Of a DNA stretch of 44,475 nt, positions 26,711-34,757 are shown one piece after another (positions within the stretch are counted from its first letter, which is position 1; every line of letters starts with the position of its first letter). Position numbers and translations under genes: made by a program. The notes under the pieces were generated by a model. It was not told the DNA's origin and did not search any database. It was given only the letters and a program-made list of their open reading frames with translations. This DNA comes from CAYJII01 sp964370225 (GTDB taxonomy: Bacteria > Bacillota > Clostridia > Oscillospirales > Ruminococcaceae), in the NCBI GenBank assembly GCA_964370225.1, contig CAYJII010000017.1, forward strand, positions 1 through 44,475, given 5' to 3'.

Positions 26711-27045
26711 TACAAATTCCTCCATTCGCTGTCAATCTTCGCGATTACGTATCTTTGATATAGCGGTTTTTTCATGTAAATATGATGGCCGCAAGAGAAA
26801 ACTCTATACCTCTGATTTTCAATGATGACGATATCGTTTTCCTTGATAAAATCGTTTATCATAGTGAGCAGAATTGTTTTACTCTTGCTCTGGAAACCAA
26901 TTGAACTGTGGCTAGCTTCGTCTAATTCTTCTGATACGGTATTCCTTTTTACAATCACACCGAAAGTTTTATGCTTTCCAGTTTCATCGGAAACAAATTT
27001 TCCGTATTTTACAAAAAATTTTTTTAAAACAACATATGTATCCAA
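26710..27045 (-). CDS. Head-closure/stopper-like connector protein
   Basis: 111 aa. It starts with TTG right after the stop of the preceding gene; GGAG lies 11 bases upstream. Beta-rich sequence with a typical head-completion pattern, KENDIVIIENQRYRVFSCGHHI followed by YQRYVIAKID, resembles XkdH/YqbH-type proteins. The position second after the capsid gene supports a connector role. Confidence 0.6.
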   Translation of the reverse strand: MDTYVVLKKFFVKYGKFVSDETGKHKTFGVIVKRNTVSEELDEASHSSIGFQSKSKTILLTMINDFIKENDIVIIENQRYRVFSCGHHIYMKKPLYQRYVIAKIDSEWRNL

Positions 27046-27405
27046 TTATTCAATCACTCCAAACGTAAAATTATTATCAACAAGCAAATCCTTAGCAAGT
27101 GCTGTCAGCTCGTTTTTATAAAGTCTTGCAGAAGATATTTCTTTTGATGAGTTAATTTTCACCTTGATATCAGCTATATCAATATCGCTGTTTTGTGTGT
27201 TGAGCAGTATGTTGTATCGATAATATGCAATTGCTGCACAAAGCTCACTTAAAATGTCGTTATGTTTTATTTTATCAACCCCACTCTTTAACCGCTGCTC
27301 GACTTCGTATACAGCTGCTTTGATTATGGGATGATATTCAATGCATTCTTTAGCTGTTAACTTAGACATATTCATAAATGAGTTTAATACATCAATAAAT
27401 TCCAT
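27046..27405 (-). CDS. Head-tail connector (YqbG/gp6-like adaptor)
   Basis: 119 aa. It is largely helical (FIDVLNSFMNMSKLT, AAVYEVEQRLKSG, ILSELCAAIAYYRYNILLN), as are adaptor proteins that form a ring below the portal. GGAGG with a good spacer precedes the ATG. It follows two hairpins that separate it from the capsid gene and is directly joined to the next connector. Confidence 0.65.
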   Translation of the reverse strand: MEFIDVLNSFMNMSKLTAKECIEYHPIIKAAVYEVEQRLKSGVDKIKHNDILSELCAAIAYYRYNILLNTQNSDIDIADIKVKINSSKEISSARLYKNELTALAKDLLVDNNFTFGVIE

Positions 27406-27430
27406 AGTATTCCTCCTAACATATTATATG

Positions 27431-27466
27431 TTATTTTCTCCCTTGAAGTTTCAAGGGAGAAAATAA
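27431..27466. repeat. 16-bp perfect hairpin after the major capsid gene
   Basis: The arms 27431-27446 and 27451-27466 pair perfectly around a 4-base loop. On the transcribed minus strand it is followed by A-rich rather than T-rich sequence, so it more likely protects the end of a processed capsid transcript than stops transcription. Confidence 0.75.
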
Positions 27467-27484
27467 ATAAAATGCAATGTATAA

Positions 27485-27515
27485 CTAAAGTTTTATGCAA
27501 GTGATAAAACTTTAG
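27485..27515. repeat. 12-bp hairpin overlapping the capsid stop codon
   Basis: CTAAAGTTTTAT (27485-27496) pairs with ATAAAACTTTAG (27504-27515) around a 7-base loop and contains the last codons and stop of the capsid gene. With the hairpin at 27431-27466 it makes a double structure behind the most abundant gene of the cluster. Confidence 0.65.
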
Positions 27516-28509
27516 TAGCATCTGCAAAGATTTTTGCAAAGCCTGCGATTGAAGTAATAGCTGCTCTTTCAAGCTGTCTATCGATAAGTTTGTCGTACTC
27601 GATATTCAAATCGGACACGCTCACCATTTCAAGCGCACAGTTTTTATCAAAAGCTATAATTTTGTTTGCTGGTGCCTCTTTTGTTTTAAATAAATTCGCA
27701 CCGATTGGAGTAGTAAGTTTGCCAGTAGCTTGGAAGTTTAGCCCAGTTGCTGGGTTTTTAAACTCATCTAAAGCAAGCATCTTCATCATAGCGCCATTGT
27801 CTACAATCATACTGTTTAGCGAATATTCGTTAAACTTACTCCACAAATTAATTAAATCAGCATAAGTAAGCCCATTTGCGCTTGAAGCCAAGCTTATAAC
27901 CTCAGCTGGATTATCGTTTGTGTCGCCGTCAACTAAAACATTAAGTGCATCTTTTAGTTGTTGTTTTGCAATCTGTGCACCAATTTGCTTTAATGTTACT
28001 GTGAATAAATCAAGGCGTTGGAAGCGAATTGACTCATATGAAGCAACAAGTAGACGACCTCTTTTATGTAACTTAACTAAGTTTTCTTGTGTCTTGATTG
28101 TGGTAGAAGGGATTTGTGCCCCCTCAGCCACTTTTTTAAGCTCCTTATCATCATCAGTTGGGACTGAAGAAATTGAACGATAATCGTATGAATCAATCAT
28201 AGTTTTTGTAGCGATGATGTCTTTTAGTATATTCTCTTCTTGCGTGCCTGAAATTACAGCACGTTTAACATATTCAGGGAATAAAGCAGCTGAATTTGAA
28301 GTAGAGAAGAATTTTTCCACGCTGTCGGAATTATAACCTGATACTTTGATATCATAGCGCTTAAGCTGTCTTTGGAAGGCGTCGAGTCCCTCAAGTTTTG
28401 TGTTTTTGTAATTTTCGCTAGGGTCAAGTTCTTCTAAAACTTTGCTAAATGGTTTTCCTGTAATGGAATACATGCCTTTTTCCAGTCTAATATTATCGTA
28501 CATAGCCAT
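27493..28509 (-). CDS. Major capsid protein (HK97-fold)
   Basis: 338 aa. Visible features are an N-terminal delta-like helical region, KVAEGAQIPSTTIKTQENLVKLHKRGR (E-loop and spine region), ASYESIRFQRLDLFTVTLKQIGAQIAKQQ (spine helix), a P-domain and a C-terminal segment with SMIVDNGAMMKML. The pattern EGAxIP...KRG...ASYE with a DxFxVxLKxIG helix is common in capsids of Clostridia prophages of the PBSX/XkdG type. GAGG precedes the ATG. It would form the head shell; the mature N-terminus may be cut by the upstream protease. Confidence 0.88.
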   Translation of the reverse strand: MAMYDNIRLEKGMYSITGKPFSKVLEELDPSENYKNTKLEGLDAFQRQLKRYDIKVSGYNSDSVEKFFSTSNSAALFPEYVKRAVISGTQEENILKDIIATKTMIDSYDYRSISSVPTDDDKELKKVAEGAQIPSTTIKTQENLVKLHKRGRLLVASYESIRFQRLDLFTVTLKQIGAQIAKQQLKDALNVLVDGDTNDNPAEVISLASSANGLTYADLINLWSKFNEYSLNSMIVDNGAMMKMLALDEFKNPATGLNFQATGKLTTPIGANLFKTKEAPANKIIAFDKNCALEMVSVSDLNIEYDKLIDRQLERAAITSIAGFAKIFADATKVLSLA

Positions 28510-28532
28510 ATATTTTTACCTCTTTTCTTTTA

Positions 28533-28865
28533 TTAAAGTATTATAGTTGCATATCCGGATGAAACTTCACAAACAAGATGCATACAACCTGTGGAAGCTG
28601 CTTTTACTTGATCATTAGCTGCAGCAGCAATAGCAGTGTAGCCCGTGCTTAAACTTGAGTCGGCTTTTACTTTTACTCCGCCTTTAATTTGAACACCAAC
28701 GTAAGTGTCGTTTACGCTTACACAAACTCCAATGATTTCGTCATCAGCGACAGCTTTTTTAACAGTACCATCTGTGTTGATTGCGATTAATTCTCCTTGT
28801 AAAATGTCTCCAGATGCCTTAAATGTTGCAGTTACTTCTCCGATTGTGTTAAATGATACACTCAT
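28533..28865 (-). CDS. Head decoration-like protein
   Basis: 110 aa. The ATG at 28865 follows AAAGGAG; an upstream ATG at 28904 has no ribosome site. Beta-rich with a regular pattern: FKASGDILQGELIAINTDGT, IIGVCVSVNDTYVGVQIKGG and VKADSSLSTGYTAIAAAAND. It resembles small capsid decoration proteins (DUF2190-like) encoded next to the capsid gene. It probably binds the outside of the head. Confidence 0.75.
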   Translation of the reverse strand: MSVSFNTIGEVTATFKASGDILQGELIAINTDGTVKKAVADDEIIGVCVSVNDTYVGVQIKGGVKVKADSSLSTGYTAIAAAANDQVKAASTGCMHLVCEVSSGYATIIL

Positions 28866-28878
28866 ATTTTTTTCTCCT

Positions 28879-29859
28879 TTATATTTTAAATTGTTTGTCT
28901 TCATCGCTTTGCTTTTCTACCTTTAGTGAAGCCAGTTGTGAAAAACAAAGTGATTTTTCACTTAGCTTTTTATCATATGCCTTCTTATAAGCTAAAAGTT
29001 CATCGATATTCATTTTCTCAACTATGCTTGCAAAAAGCTTGCTATCCACACTTTCTCCGCATAAAAAAGACATTTTGACAATATCTTGCCTCAACTCTTT
29101 AGCGTAGGTTTTACCTAATGATGCGTAGTTTTTCAGCTTTTCGATATACTCTAAAATCTGTGATGCTTCGATAGGGGAGAGCTGTGATTTTTCGTCACTT
29201 ACTGCAAATTTTTCGAGTATTTGTTCAGTGTCACCTTTTAAGCTATACTTAGTATCATCCGTGCTATAGCGTTTTGTTACACCTGCATTTTTCTGTGCAG
29301 GAACAGCAACAAATGACCATTCGTATGCATCAAGAGCTTTATCTAAAATTATGTAGCATAACTTCTTCTCATAGACCTTACCCTTTTTGTGCTCACAAAA
29401 ACTTTTGTTGGTATCAGTGTTACAAATTGAGCAAAATGCATGTTGTACCGTACAACCAATGCTAACTTCTTTTTTGATACCTGCATCGATGTCCAAAATC
29501 ATATCCTCGTTTTTCTTGCTTTTGACCATGTAAGCTTTTGCTTGCAGATAATGGTAAGTTTCCCCTTGACTATTTCGCTTTGACTCATCTTTTATAACCG
29601 CGGTATCAAAAATTCTCGCTGTTTGATTTTCACCCTTTGGATTATGGTCGAAAATACCCGTCTTGCCTAAAAATAACTTTGCAAGCTCGTACAAAGATTG
29701 GGTGCTAAAGCATTCGATATCTCTGTCGATTTCATTATCACACAAAGTAAGGTTAAATGTATAAAGCTCGTCTGCGCTATGCTCGCGCCTTGTATACACG
29801 TTAATGAGCTTTAAATCCTCTTGGGAAAGTTGTGCTACCTTCGTAATGTTGCCTTTTAT
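28879..29859 (-). CDS. Prohead protease/XkdF-like protein, apparently starting at ATA
   Basis: 326 aa from the proposed start. Family landmarks are YTFNLTLCDNEIDRD, GKTGIFDHNP (His), KKEVSIGC (Ser), a zinc-like CSICNTDTNKSFCEH and WSFVAVPAQ, as in the protease upstream of capsid genes in many Clostridia phages. The C-terminal third is helical and could be scaffold. The first standard start (GTG, 29799) has no ribosome site and cuts off KGNITKVAQLSQEDLKLIN, which looks like genuine family sequence. AGGAGG at 29873-29868 lies eight bases before an ATA codon at 29859, so initiation there is inferred; a sequencing error for ATG is equally possible. Confidence 0.75.
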   Translation of the reverse strand: MKGNITKVAQLSQEDLKLINVYTRREHSADELYTFNLTLCDNEIDRDIECFSTQSLYELAKLFLGKTGIFDHNPKGENQTARIFDTAVIKDESKRNSQGETYHYLQAKAYMVKSKKNEDMILDIDAGIKKEVSIGCTVQHAFCSICNTDTNKSFCEHKKGKVYEKKLCYIILDKALDAYEWSFVAVPAQKNAGVTKRYSTDDTKYSLKGDTEQILEKFAVSDEKSQLSPIEASQILEYIEKLKNYASLGKTYAKELRQDIVKMSFLCGESVDSKLFASIVEKMNIDELLAYKKAYDKKLSEKSLCFSQLASLKVEKQSDEDKQFKI

Positions 29860-29860
29860 T

Positions 29861-31015
29861 TTAATCCCCTCCTTCTAGTTTTACTTCAATTTCATGTGCT
29901 TGTGCATTGTATAGTCTAGTTTGAGCTGCCTCAACCTCATCTTTAAGATTAATAGTGTTCCAAGTGATAGTAGGAGTTGAGTAAACATTTTTTAAACGCA
30001 GATATGCTGTGCAAATTTTGAGTATGACAGGAGATAAAATTCTCCTATAATGCATCAGCTCAGTGGTAAGTATGTCAGTTTGTTGTTGGCTCATTCTCTC
30101 GGTAGTGGACCATGAAAGACCCAATAAAAATGGTGGGATAGAGAGCTTTGCGATAATTTGCTCTAGCATTTGCCTTACAGGGATATCGGTATCTATAAGC
30201 TGATTATCCGCACCAATTACTTTAATATTTACATCTCCAACTGTAATAAAGTCACGTACTTGTCCATTTTCCGAACCGCGCATTCCCTCCGACCATTCTT
30301 TTGCGATCATCGATGCACGGTCTTTTGCATATGCTTTTTCAACACTATCATTGCCTGGCTTGTAGGTTACAGCATATCTTATATTACCGACCCTGTCGAA
30401 GTTTTGACCGATGCAGTTATATATTTTTAGTAATATCATGCTGACAAAGGGCAAACTTCTTAAAACTGAAATTCCAACTACTTCGCCTGGTTTTGGGTTG
30501 AGTGCAGAAAACAAAATGAGTTCTTTATTCTCCACTTTTTTATAGTCGACACCGTTTTGGTTGACATAAAAATCAACGCTTAATGGAGAAGTTTGCCTTA
30601 CTTCAATATTCTCTACAGGTGCATTATATAGCCCTAAAAATTCTTTGTTTTCACCGACAATAATTTCACCGATGGCATTGCCGTATGTAAGCAGACTCTC
30701 AAAGTAAGCGGAAACAAAACTATCTAGCCCCATCCCCACACCGGATACATTAACGGTTTGTACGAATTCATCAAGCATATTTTGCACTGCCTCATTTTCA
30801 CATGTCACCTTAAATCCACCCGTCAGTCTCACAGTTTTGTTTATAGCAGAGTCAACAATGGGAACTCCTTCTTTAATTGTTTCATACAATTTGATTTCGG
30901 GTGAAGAAAGTGGCTTGTAGCTGTTAAAAACTGAGAATGGATTTTCGTTTTCTCTAGCGTTCCAAAAAATACCGGGTTCTTGCTTTTCCTTTTTAAATTT
31001 ACTGAATAGTTTCAA
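29861..31015 (-). CDS. Phage portal protein
   Basis: 384 aa with a TTG start at 31015 (MKLFSKFKKEKQEPG); AGGAGG stands six bases upstream, and a further ATG at 31033 overlaps it. The portal pattern is clear: VPIVDSAINKTVRLTGGFKV, SYFESLLTYGNAIGEIIV, a beta-strand wing and the late IPPFLLGLSWSTTERMSQQQTDIL, then a helical C-terminal barrel. The protein forms the dodecameric entry for DNA at one vertex and docks the terminase encoded just upstream. Confidence 0.92.
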   Translation of the reverse strand: MKLFSKFKKEKQEPGIFWNARENENPFSVFNSYKPLSSPEIKLYETIKEGVPIVDSAINKTVRLTGGFKVTCENEAVQNMLDEFVQTVNVSGVGMGLDSFVSAYFESLLTYGNAIGEIIVGENKEFLGLYNAPVENIEVRQTSPLSVDFYVNQNGVDYKKVENKELILFSALNPKPGEVVGISVLRSLPFVSMILLKIYNCIGQNFDRVGNIRYAVTYKPGNDSVEKAYAKDRASMIAKEWSEGMRGSENGQVRDFITVGDVNIKVIGADNQLIDTDIPVRQMLEQIIAKLSIPPFLLGLSWSTTERMSQQQTDILTTELMHYRRILSPVILKICTAYLRLKNVYSTPTITWNTINLKDEVEAAQTRLYNAQAHEIEVKLEGGD

Positions 31016-31051
31016 AACTAACCTCCTTTGCAAATTAATTTTGATTCGGAC

Positions 31052-32302
31052 TTATCGTATTGCACTCATTACAAAAAAATCGTCCTCATCGTGGTTTAGC
31101 ACTGTATTAACAAAATAGCGAACATCATCCATCGCATGGTCATTTTCTTTTTTGGGATAATCGTGTTTTACATTATTTTCCCAAGAATATAGTGAGAATT
31201 CTCTGATTGTGTCCTTACAGCTGTAATGAAAGAGTATTGTTTGTTGTCTTAATGCATCACTAACACGTCTTATACCGCTTATAACTTCGTTTTTTGCCGA
31301 TATGGCCTTATATTTTCCATGCCTTTTTATGCATTCGATAAAGCTTGCTGCTGAAGGGTCGACAATTATTGCTTCAATCTTTAAACCAGAGATTAATTCT
31401 TCTAAATGCACGTAATACTCCTCATCAGTTTTAAGATTGCCATTTAGGCGCGAGTTATAATAAAACTCACGGAGCCTATGCCACACACCATCAGATTCGC
31501 CCCATAAACCCATAGAAGTGGGATTGACAGTACCATAATCGCATGAAATATAATATCTTGTGCAAGTGACTTCATCGCTAAAAACATGCTTAGTATAATC
31601 GAAAATGGGATACACTAGTCCCGAGGCAGTGACCCACTTGCCCATGACAAAACGCTCATAAAAAGTACCAGTATATAGGGATTGGTAGCGATTTAGCATT
31701 TTTTTTGAAAGCGAGGGATTATCTTTCATTAAAAAATGTAGATATAAAGCGTTTTTATCCTTTGCTTTTTTTATCCATTCAGTGTAAAACCAATGAAACG
31801 GATGCTCTGGGTTACAGTTAAACCAAAATTTTGACCCGCTGATAGAGCATCTTGCTAAAGCTTGCTCAACAAAACTGCGTGGCATAAGAGCCACTTCATC
31901 AAACATAATACCCGATAAAGTAATCCCTTGAATGAGTGCAGCAGAGCTTTCATCTTTCCCACCGAATAGATAAAATCTGTTGTGATTACCTTGGTATGAG
32001 ATATCGATGAAATTTTTTGAGAGTTTTTCCACACAGGTAAAACCCAATTGTGTAAGCACGCCTAACAGCGGGGTGATAACATTGCGCCTTAAAGAGGTGA
32101 TTGTCTTAGCGCTTATAACAAAGTTTGAGTCAGAAAAATGCGCAAATGCCCACGAGACAAAAGAGATTGACATGCACAAAGTTTTGCCACTTCTTACAGC
32201 ACCGTCACAAATTATCGCGTCGTAATCTTTGTATATACTTTTGTTGCACCACCAAGTAAGCAGGGTTAGCTGCTTTTTTGAAAAAGACTTAAATTCAATC
32301 AT
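31052..32302 (-). CDS. Terminase large subunit
   Basis: 416 aa. The ATG at 32302 (MIEFKSFSKK) has AAGGA nine bases upstream and overlaps the end of the small subunit by eight bases; a longer reading from 32332 is less likely. The ATPase has Walker A GAVRSGKT (34-41) and Walker B IMFDE (132-136). The RNase-H-like nuclease domain has YISCDYGT (Asp about 255), IIVDPSAAS and NDHAMDDVRY with acidic residues. It is of the PBSX/Terminase_3 type. It would drive DNA into the head, so the cluster still has a full packaging motor. Confidence 0.93.
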   Translation of the reverse strand: MIEFKSFSKKQLTLLTWWCNKSIYKDYDAIICDGAVRSGKTLCMSISFVSWAFAHFSDSNFVISAKTITSLRRNVITPLLGVLTQLGFTCVEKLSKNFIDISYQGNHNRFYLFGGKDESSAALIQGITLSGIMFDEVALMPRSFVEQALARCSISGSKFWFNCNPEHPFHWFYTEWIKKAKDKNALYLHFLMKDNPSLSKKMLNRYQSLYTGTFYERFVMGKWVTASGLVYPIFDYTKHVFSDEVTCTRYYISCDYGTVNPTSMGLWGESDGVWHRLREFYYNSRLNGNLKTDEEYYVHLEELISGLKIEAIIVDPSAASFIECIKRHGKYKAISAKNEVISGIRRVSDALRQQTILFHYSCKDTIREFSLYSWENNVKHDYPKKENDHAMDDVRYFVNTVLNHDEDDFFVMSAIR

Positions 32303-32786
32303 CAATATCGTCCTTTTCAGTGGTAAGGACACTATTTTCTAGTGCTGAGTAAAAACTATCTACGCCTTTTTTACCCTCGCCCATTTCCATTAGCTTACAA
32401 AGAATTTCGAGTGCTTTGTACCTGTCAAAAAACTTGATTTCAAGCGCATTTTCTTTTGGCTTTTTTATTTCGCTTACATTATAAAGATTTAAGCTGTCTA
32501 TGTAATCTTCGAGCAAAGCTTCATCTTTAAATATCAGTTTTACGCCATCGTTGATATCGCCAAAAGCTAAACGCTTGAGTCCTGAGATAACATCAAAATA
32601 TAAAACATCATCATATTGCTTTTCGTCTAATTTTGAGATATACTCCTTCACATCATTCCTAGCCATCAACCTTGTCCCGTTTTTCTCTGCAAAAAAACTG
32701 GAGTAGCCCGCCTTTATAGCTGCTTCTTTGACGTTCCTGAGTTTGTGATAATAATAACCAAATAACTTTTCCTTTGTTTTAAGCAT
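32295..32786 (-). CDS. Terminase small subunit
   Basis: 163 aa. The start LFGYYYHKLRNVKEAAIKAGYS is the DNA-binding helix-turn-helix of the Terminase_2 family, followed by GTRLMARNDVKEYISKL and a helical oligomerisation region with acidic C-terminus (TTEKDDIDD). AGGAGG eight bases before the ATG. It is the first gene of the particle cluster and would choose the DNA to be packaged. It sits behind a palindrome-rich control region shared with fucI. Confidence 0.85.
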   Translation of the reverse strand: MLKTKEKLFGYYYHKLRNVKEAAIKAGYSSFFAEKNGTRLMARNDVKEYISKLDEKQYDDVLYFDVISGLKRLAFGDINDGVKLIFKDEALLEDYIDSLNLYNVSEIKKPKENALEIKFFDRYKALEILCKLMEMGEGKKGVDSFYSALENSVLTTEKDDIDD

Positions 32787-32826
32787 TAGTATCGCCTCCT
32801 TATAATTTTAGGTTGTCCTGTATGAT

Positions 32827-32932
32827 GAAAAGTAAAACTACTTTTCAATACCCCCTTAATATCGTTGTTTAGTTGCATGCGAATATGCAACTTTACTTTT
32901 TTTGCGAAAAAATATTTTTTCACAAAAAAAGT
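32827..32932. promoter_or_regulatory. Three palindromes between terS and fucI
   Basis: An 8-bp stem at 32827-32846 (AAAC loop), an 8-bp stem at 32871-32892 (arms AGTTGCAT and ATGCAACT) and a 38-base near-perfect palindrome at 32895-32932 (18 of 19 pairs, no loop). The last ends two bases before the fucI -35 box. I see no convincing vegetative promoter reading toward terS. The repeats are seen; a role as operators for either divergent gene set is inferred. Confidence 0.65.
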
Positions 32933-32933
32933 A

Positions 32934-32961
32934 TTGACATAATGAAAAAAATTGGTATATT
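32934..32961 (+). promoter_or_regulatory. fucI promoter
   Basis: A perfect TTGACA at 32934-32939, a 16-base spacer and TATATT at 32956-32961 preceded by TG (extended -10). AAGGAG lies eight bases before the ATG at 32994. The adjoining 38-base palindrome could exclude polymerase when bound. Confidence 0.75.
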
Positions 32962-32993
32962 TATATTAATACATTTATATAAGGAGATAATTT

Positions 32994-34757
32994 ATGTCAA
33001 AAATTAAAATTGGTATAAGACCTATAATCGACGGTAGAAAAGCGGAAAGAGATAAACTAGAAGCAAGAGTAATACAAATGGCATACTCAGCAAAAGCATT
33101 AATTGAGAGCAAAGTTAAAGATAGTGACGGAAATTTTGTTGAATGCGTTATAGCAGATGGAACGATTAGCGGTAGTGCACAATCAAGGGATTGCGCCTTA
33201 AAATTTGCTAAGGAAAATGTAGTAGCTACTTTGAGTGTTACTCCTTGTTGGTGCTATGGCAGCGAAACTATGGATACAGACCCTATGACGATAAAAGCAG
33301 TGTGGGGATTTAATGGCACAGAAAGCCCAGGGGCTGTTTATCTTGCAGCGGTAATGGCTGCTCATGCACAAAAAGGATTACCTGCATACTCAATCTACGG
33401 AAAAGATGTACAGGATAAAGAAGACACAACTATACCGCAAGATGTGGAAGAAAAAATCTTAAATTTTGTGCGTTGTGCACTCGCAGTTGGAACTATGCGC
33501 AACAAAAGCTATGTAAATATAGGCTCGGTTTCCATGGGGATAATGGGATCATATTGTGATGATAGCTTCTTCCAAAAATATCTAGGTGTAAGAAGTGAAT
33601 TTGTTGATATGACTGAGCTTTTGAGAAGACTGAAATTTGAGATTTATGATAAAGAAGAGTACGAAAAAGCACTTGAGTGGACGAAAGAAAACTGCAAAGA
33701 GGGCGTTGACAAAAATGCTGTGGAGGACAGGCATTCTGAGGAAGAGAAAAAAGATGAGTGGGAAAAAGTAGTGAAATGTGCTATTATTATCCGCGATATC
33801 ATGCTTGGTAACCCTAAGCTAAAAGAACTTGGATATTATGAAGAAAGTCTGGGTAGAAATGCGATAGCAGCAGGTTTCCAAGGTCAAAGAATGTGGAGCG
33901 ACTGGCTACCTATTGGCGACTTTGCTGAGGCTATATTAAACTCAAGCTTTGACTGGAATGGTGTAAGAAAACCAACTATTTTAGCAACTGAGAATGACAC
34001 ATTAAACGCAGTATCCATGTTGTTTGGACATTTGATTACAAATAGTGCATCCGTGTTTGCAGATGTGAGAACATATTGGAGTCCAGACGCTATAAAACGT
34101 GTTACGGGCTGGACAGCAACAGGTGATGCAGAAAATGGATTTATACATCTGATTAACTCAGGCCCAGCAGCATTAGACGCTGCGGCTGAGTGTAAAGATG
34201 AAAATGGAAATGCTGTAATGAAGCCTTGGTACGATGTGACGGATGAAGATGCACAAGCATGCTTAGATGCAACAAAATGGTGTGCAGCAGCATCAAACTA
34301 TTTCCAAGGTGGGGGATTTTCTTCGCAGTTTAGTACAGGAGCAAAAATGCCAATTACATTGATGAGAATTAACTTAATCGATGGACTAGGGCCTGTGCTC
34401 CAAATTGCAGAAGGTCACTCAATACTGCTTCCAGATGACGTACATAAAACAATAGATATGCGCACTGACTTCACATGGCCTACAACTTGGTTTGCTCCAA
34501 ACCTAACAGGGAAGGATGCGTTTAGCGATGTATACTCTGTTATGGCAAATTGGGGAGCAAATCATGGTTCGTTTTCATATGGGCATATTGGTGCACAACT
34601 TATCACATTAGCAAGCATGTTGAGAATTCCAGTTTCAATGCATAACGTAGATGAAGATAAAATCTTTAGACCACATTCATGGGCTGCGTTTGGAACTACT
34701 GACCTTGAGAGTGCAGACTATAGAGCGTGTGCTACATATGGAGCATTATATAAATAA
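32994..34757 (+). CDS. fucI: L-fucose isomerase
   Basis: 587 aa, the size of E. coli FucI (591). It converts L-fucose to L-fuculose, and often D-arabinose to D-ribulose, using Mn2+. Metal-site residues line up with an offset of four to E. coli Glu337, Asp361 and His528: Glu 333 in LATENDTL, Asp 357 in FADVRTYW and His 524 in GANHGSFSYGH. The N-terminal IGIRPIIDGR and SVTPCWCYGSET are typical. No fuculokinase, aldolase or transporter is adjacent, so the rest of the pathway is elsewhere. Its stop codon lies within the left arm of a repeat hairpin at 34750. Confidence 0.96.
   Translation: MSKIKIGIRPIIDGRKAERDKLEARVIQMAYSAKALIESKVKDSDGNFVECVIADGTISGSAQSRDCALKFAKENVVATLSVTPCWCYGSETMDTDPMTIKAVWGFNGTESPGAVYLAAVMAAHAQKGLPAYSIYGKDVQDKEDTTIPQDVEEKILNFVRCALAVGTMRNKSYVNIGSVSMGIMGSYCDDSFFQKYLGVRSEFVDMTELLRRLKFEIYDKEEYEKALEWTKENCKEGVDKNAVEDRHSEEEKKDEWEKVVKCAIIIRDIMLGNPKLKELGYYEESLGRNAIAAGFQGQRMWSDWLPIGDFAEAILNSSFDWNGVRKPTILATENDTLNAVSMLFGHLITNSASVFADVRTYWSPDAIKRVTGWTATGDAENGFIHLINSGPAALDAAAECKDENGNAVMKPWYDVTDEDAQACLDATKWCAAASNYFQGGGFSSQFSTGAKMPITLMRINLIDGLGPVLQIAEGHSILLPDDVHKTIDMRTDFTWPTTWFAPNLTGKDAFSDVYSVMANWGANHGSFSYGHIGAQLITLASMLRIPVSMHNVDEDKIFRPHSWAAFGTTDLESADYRACATYGALYK

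Noticed and set aside
20352..32786. Type VI secretion system, extracellular contractile injection system or headless tailocin
   Set aside because: Terminase, portal, protease, capsid and decoration genes are present and there is no AAA+ ClpV-like ATPase or membrane complex, so the cluster is phage-derived with a head.
32895..32932. The 38-base palindrome as a Rho-independent terminator
   Set aside because: It lies in the gap between two divergent genes, where no transcript ends, and it has no loop; an operator or supercoil-driven cruciform fits better.
20281..32993. Attachment-site direct repeats at the borders of the phage cluster
   Set aside because: I compared the two flanks by eye and found no shared stretch beyond short AT-rich words, and no tRNA gene at either end.
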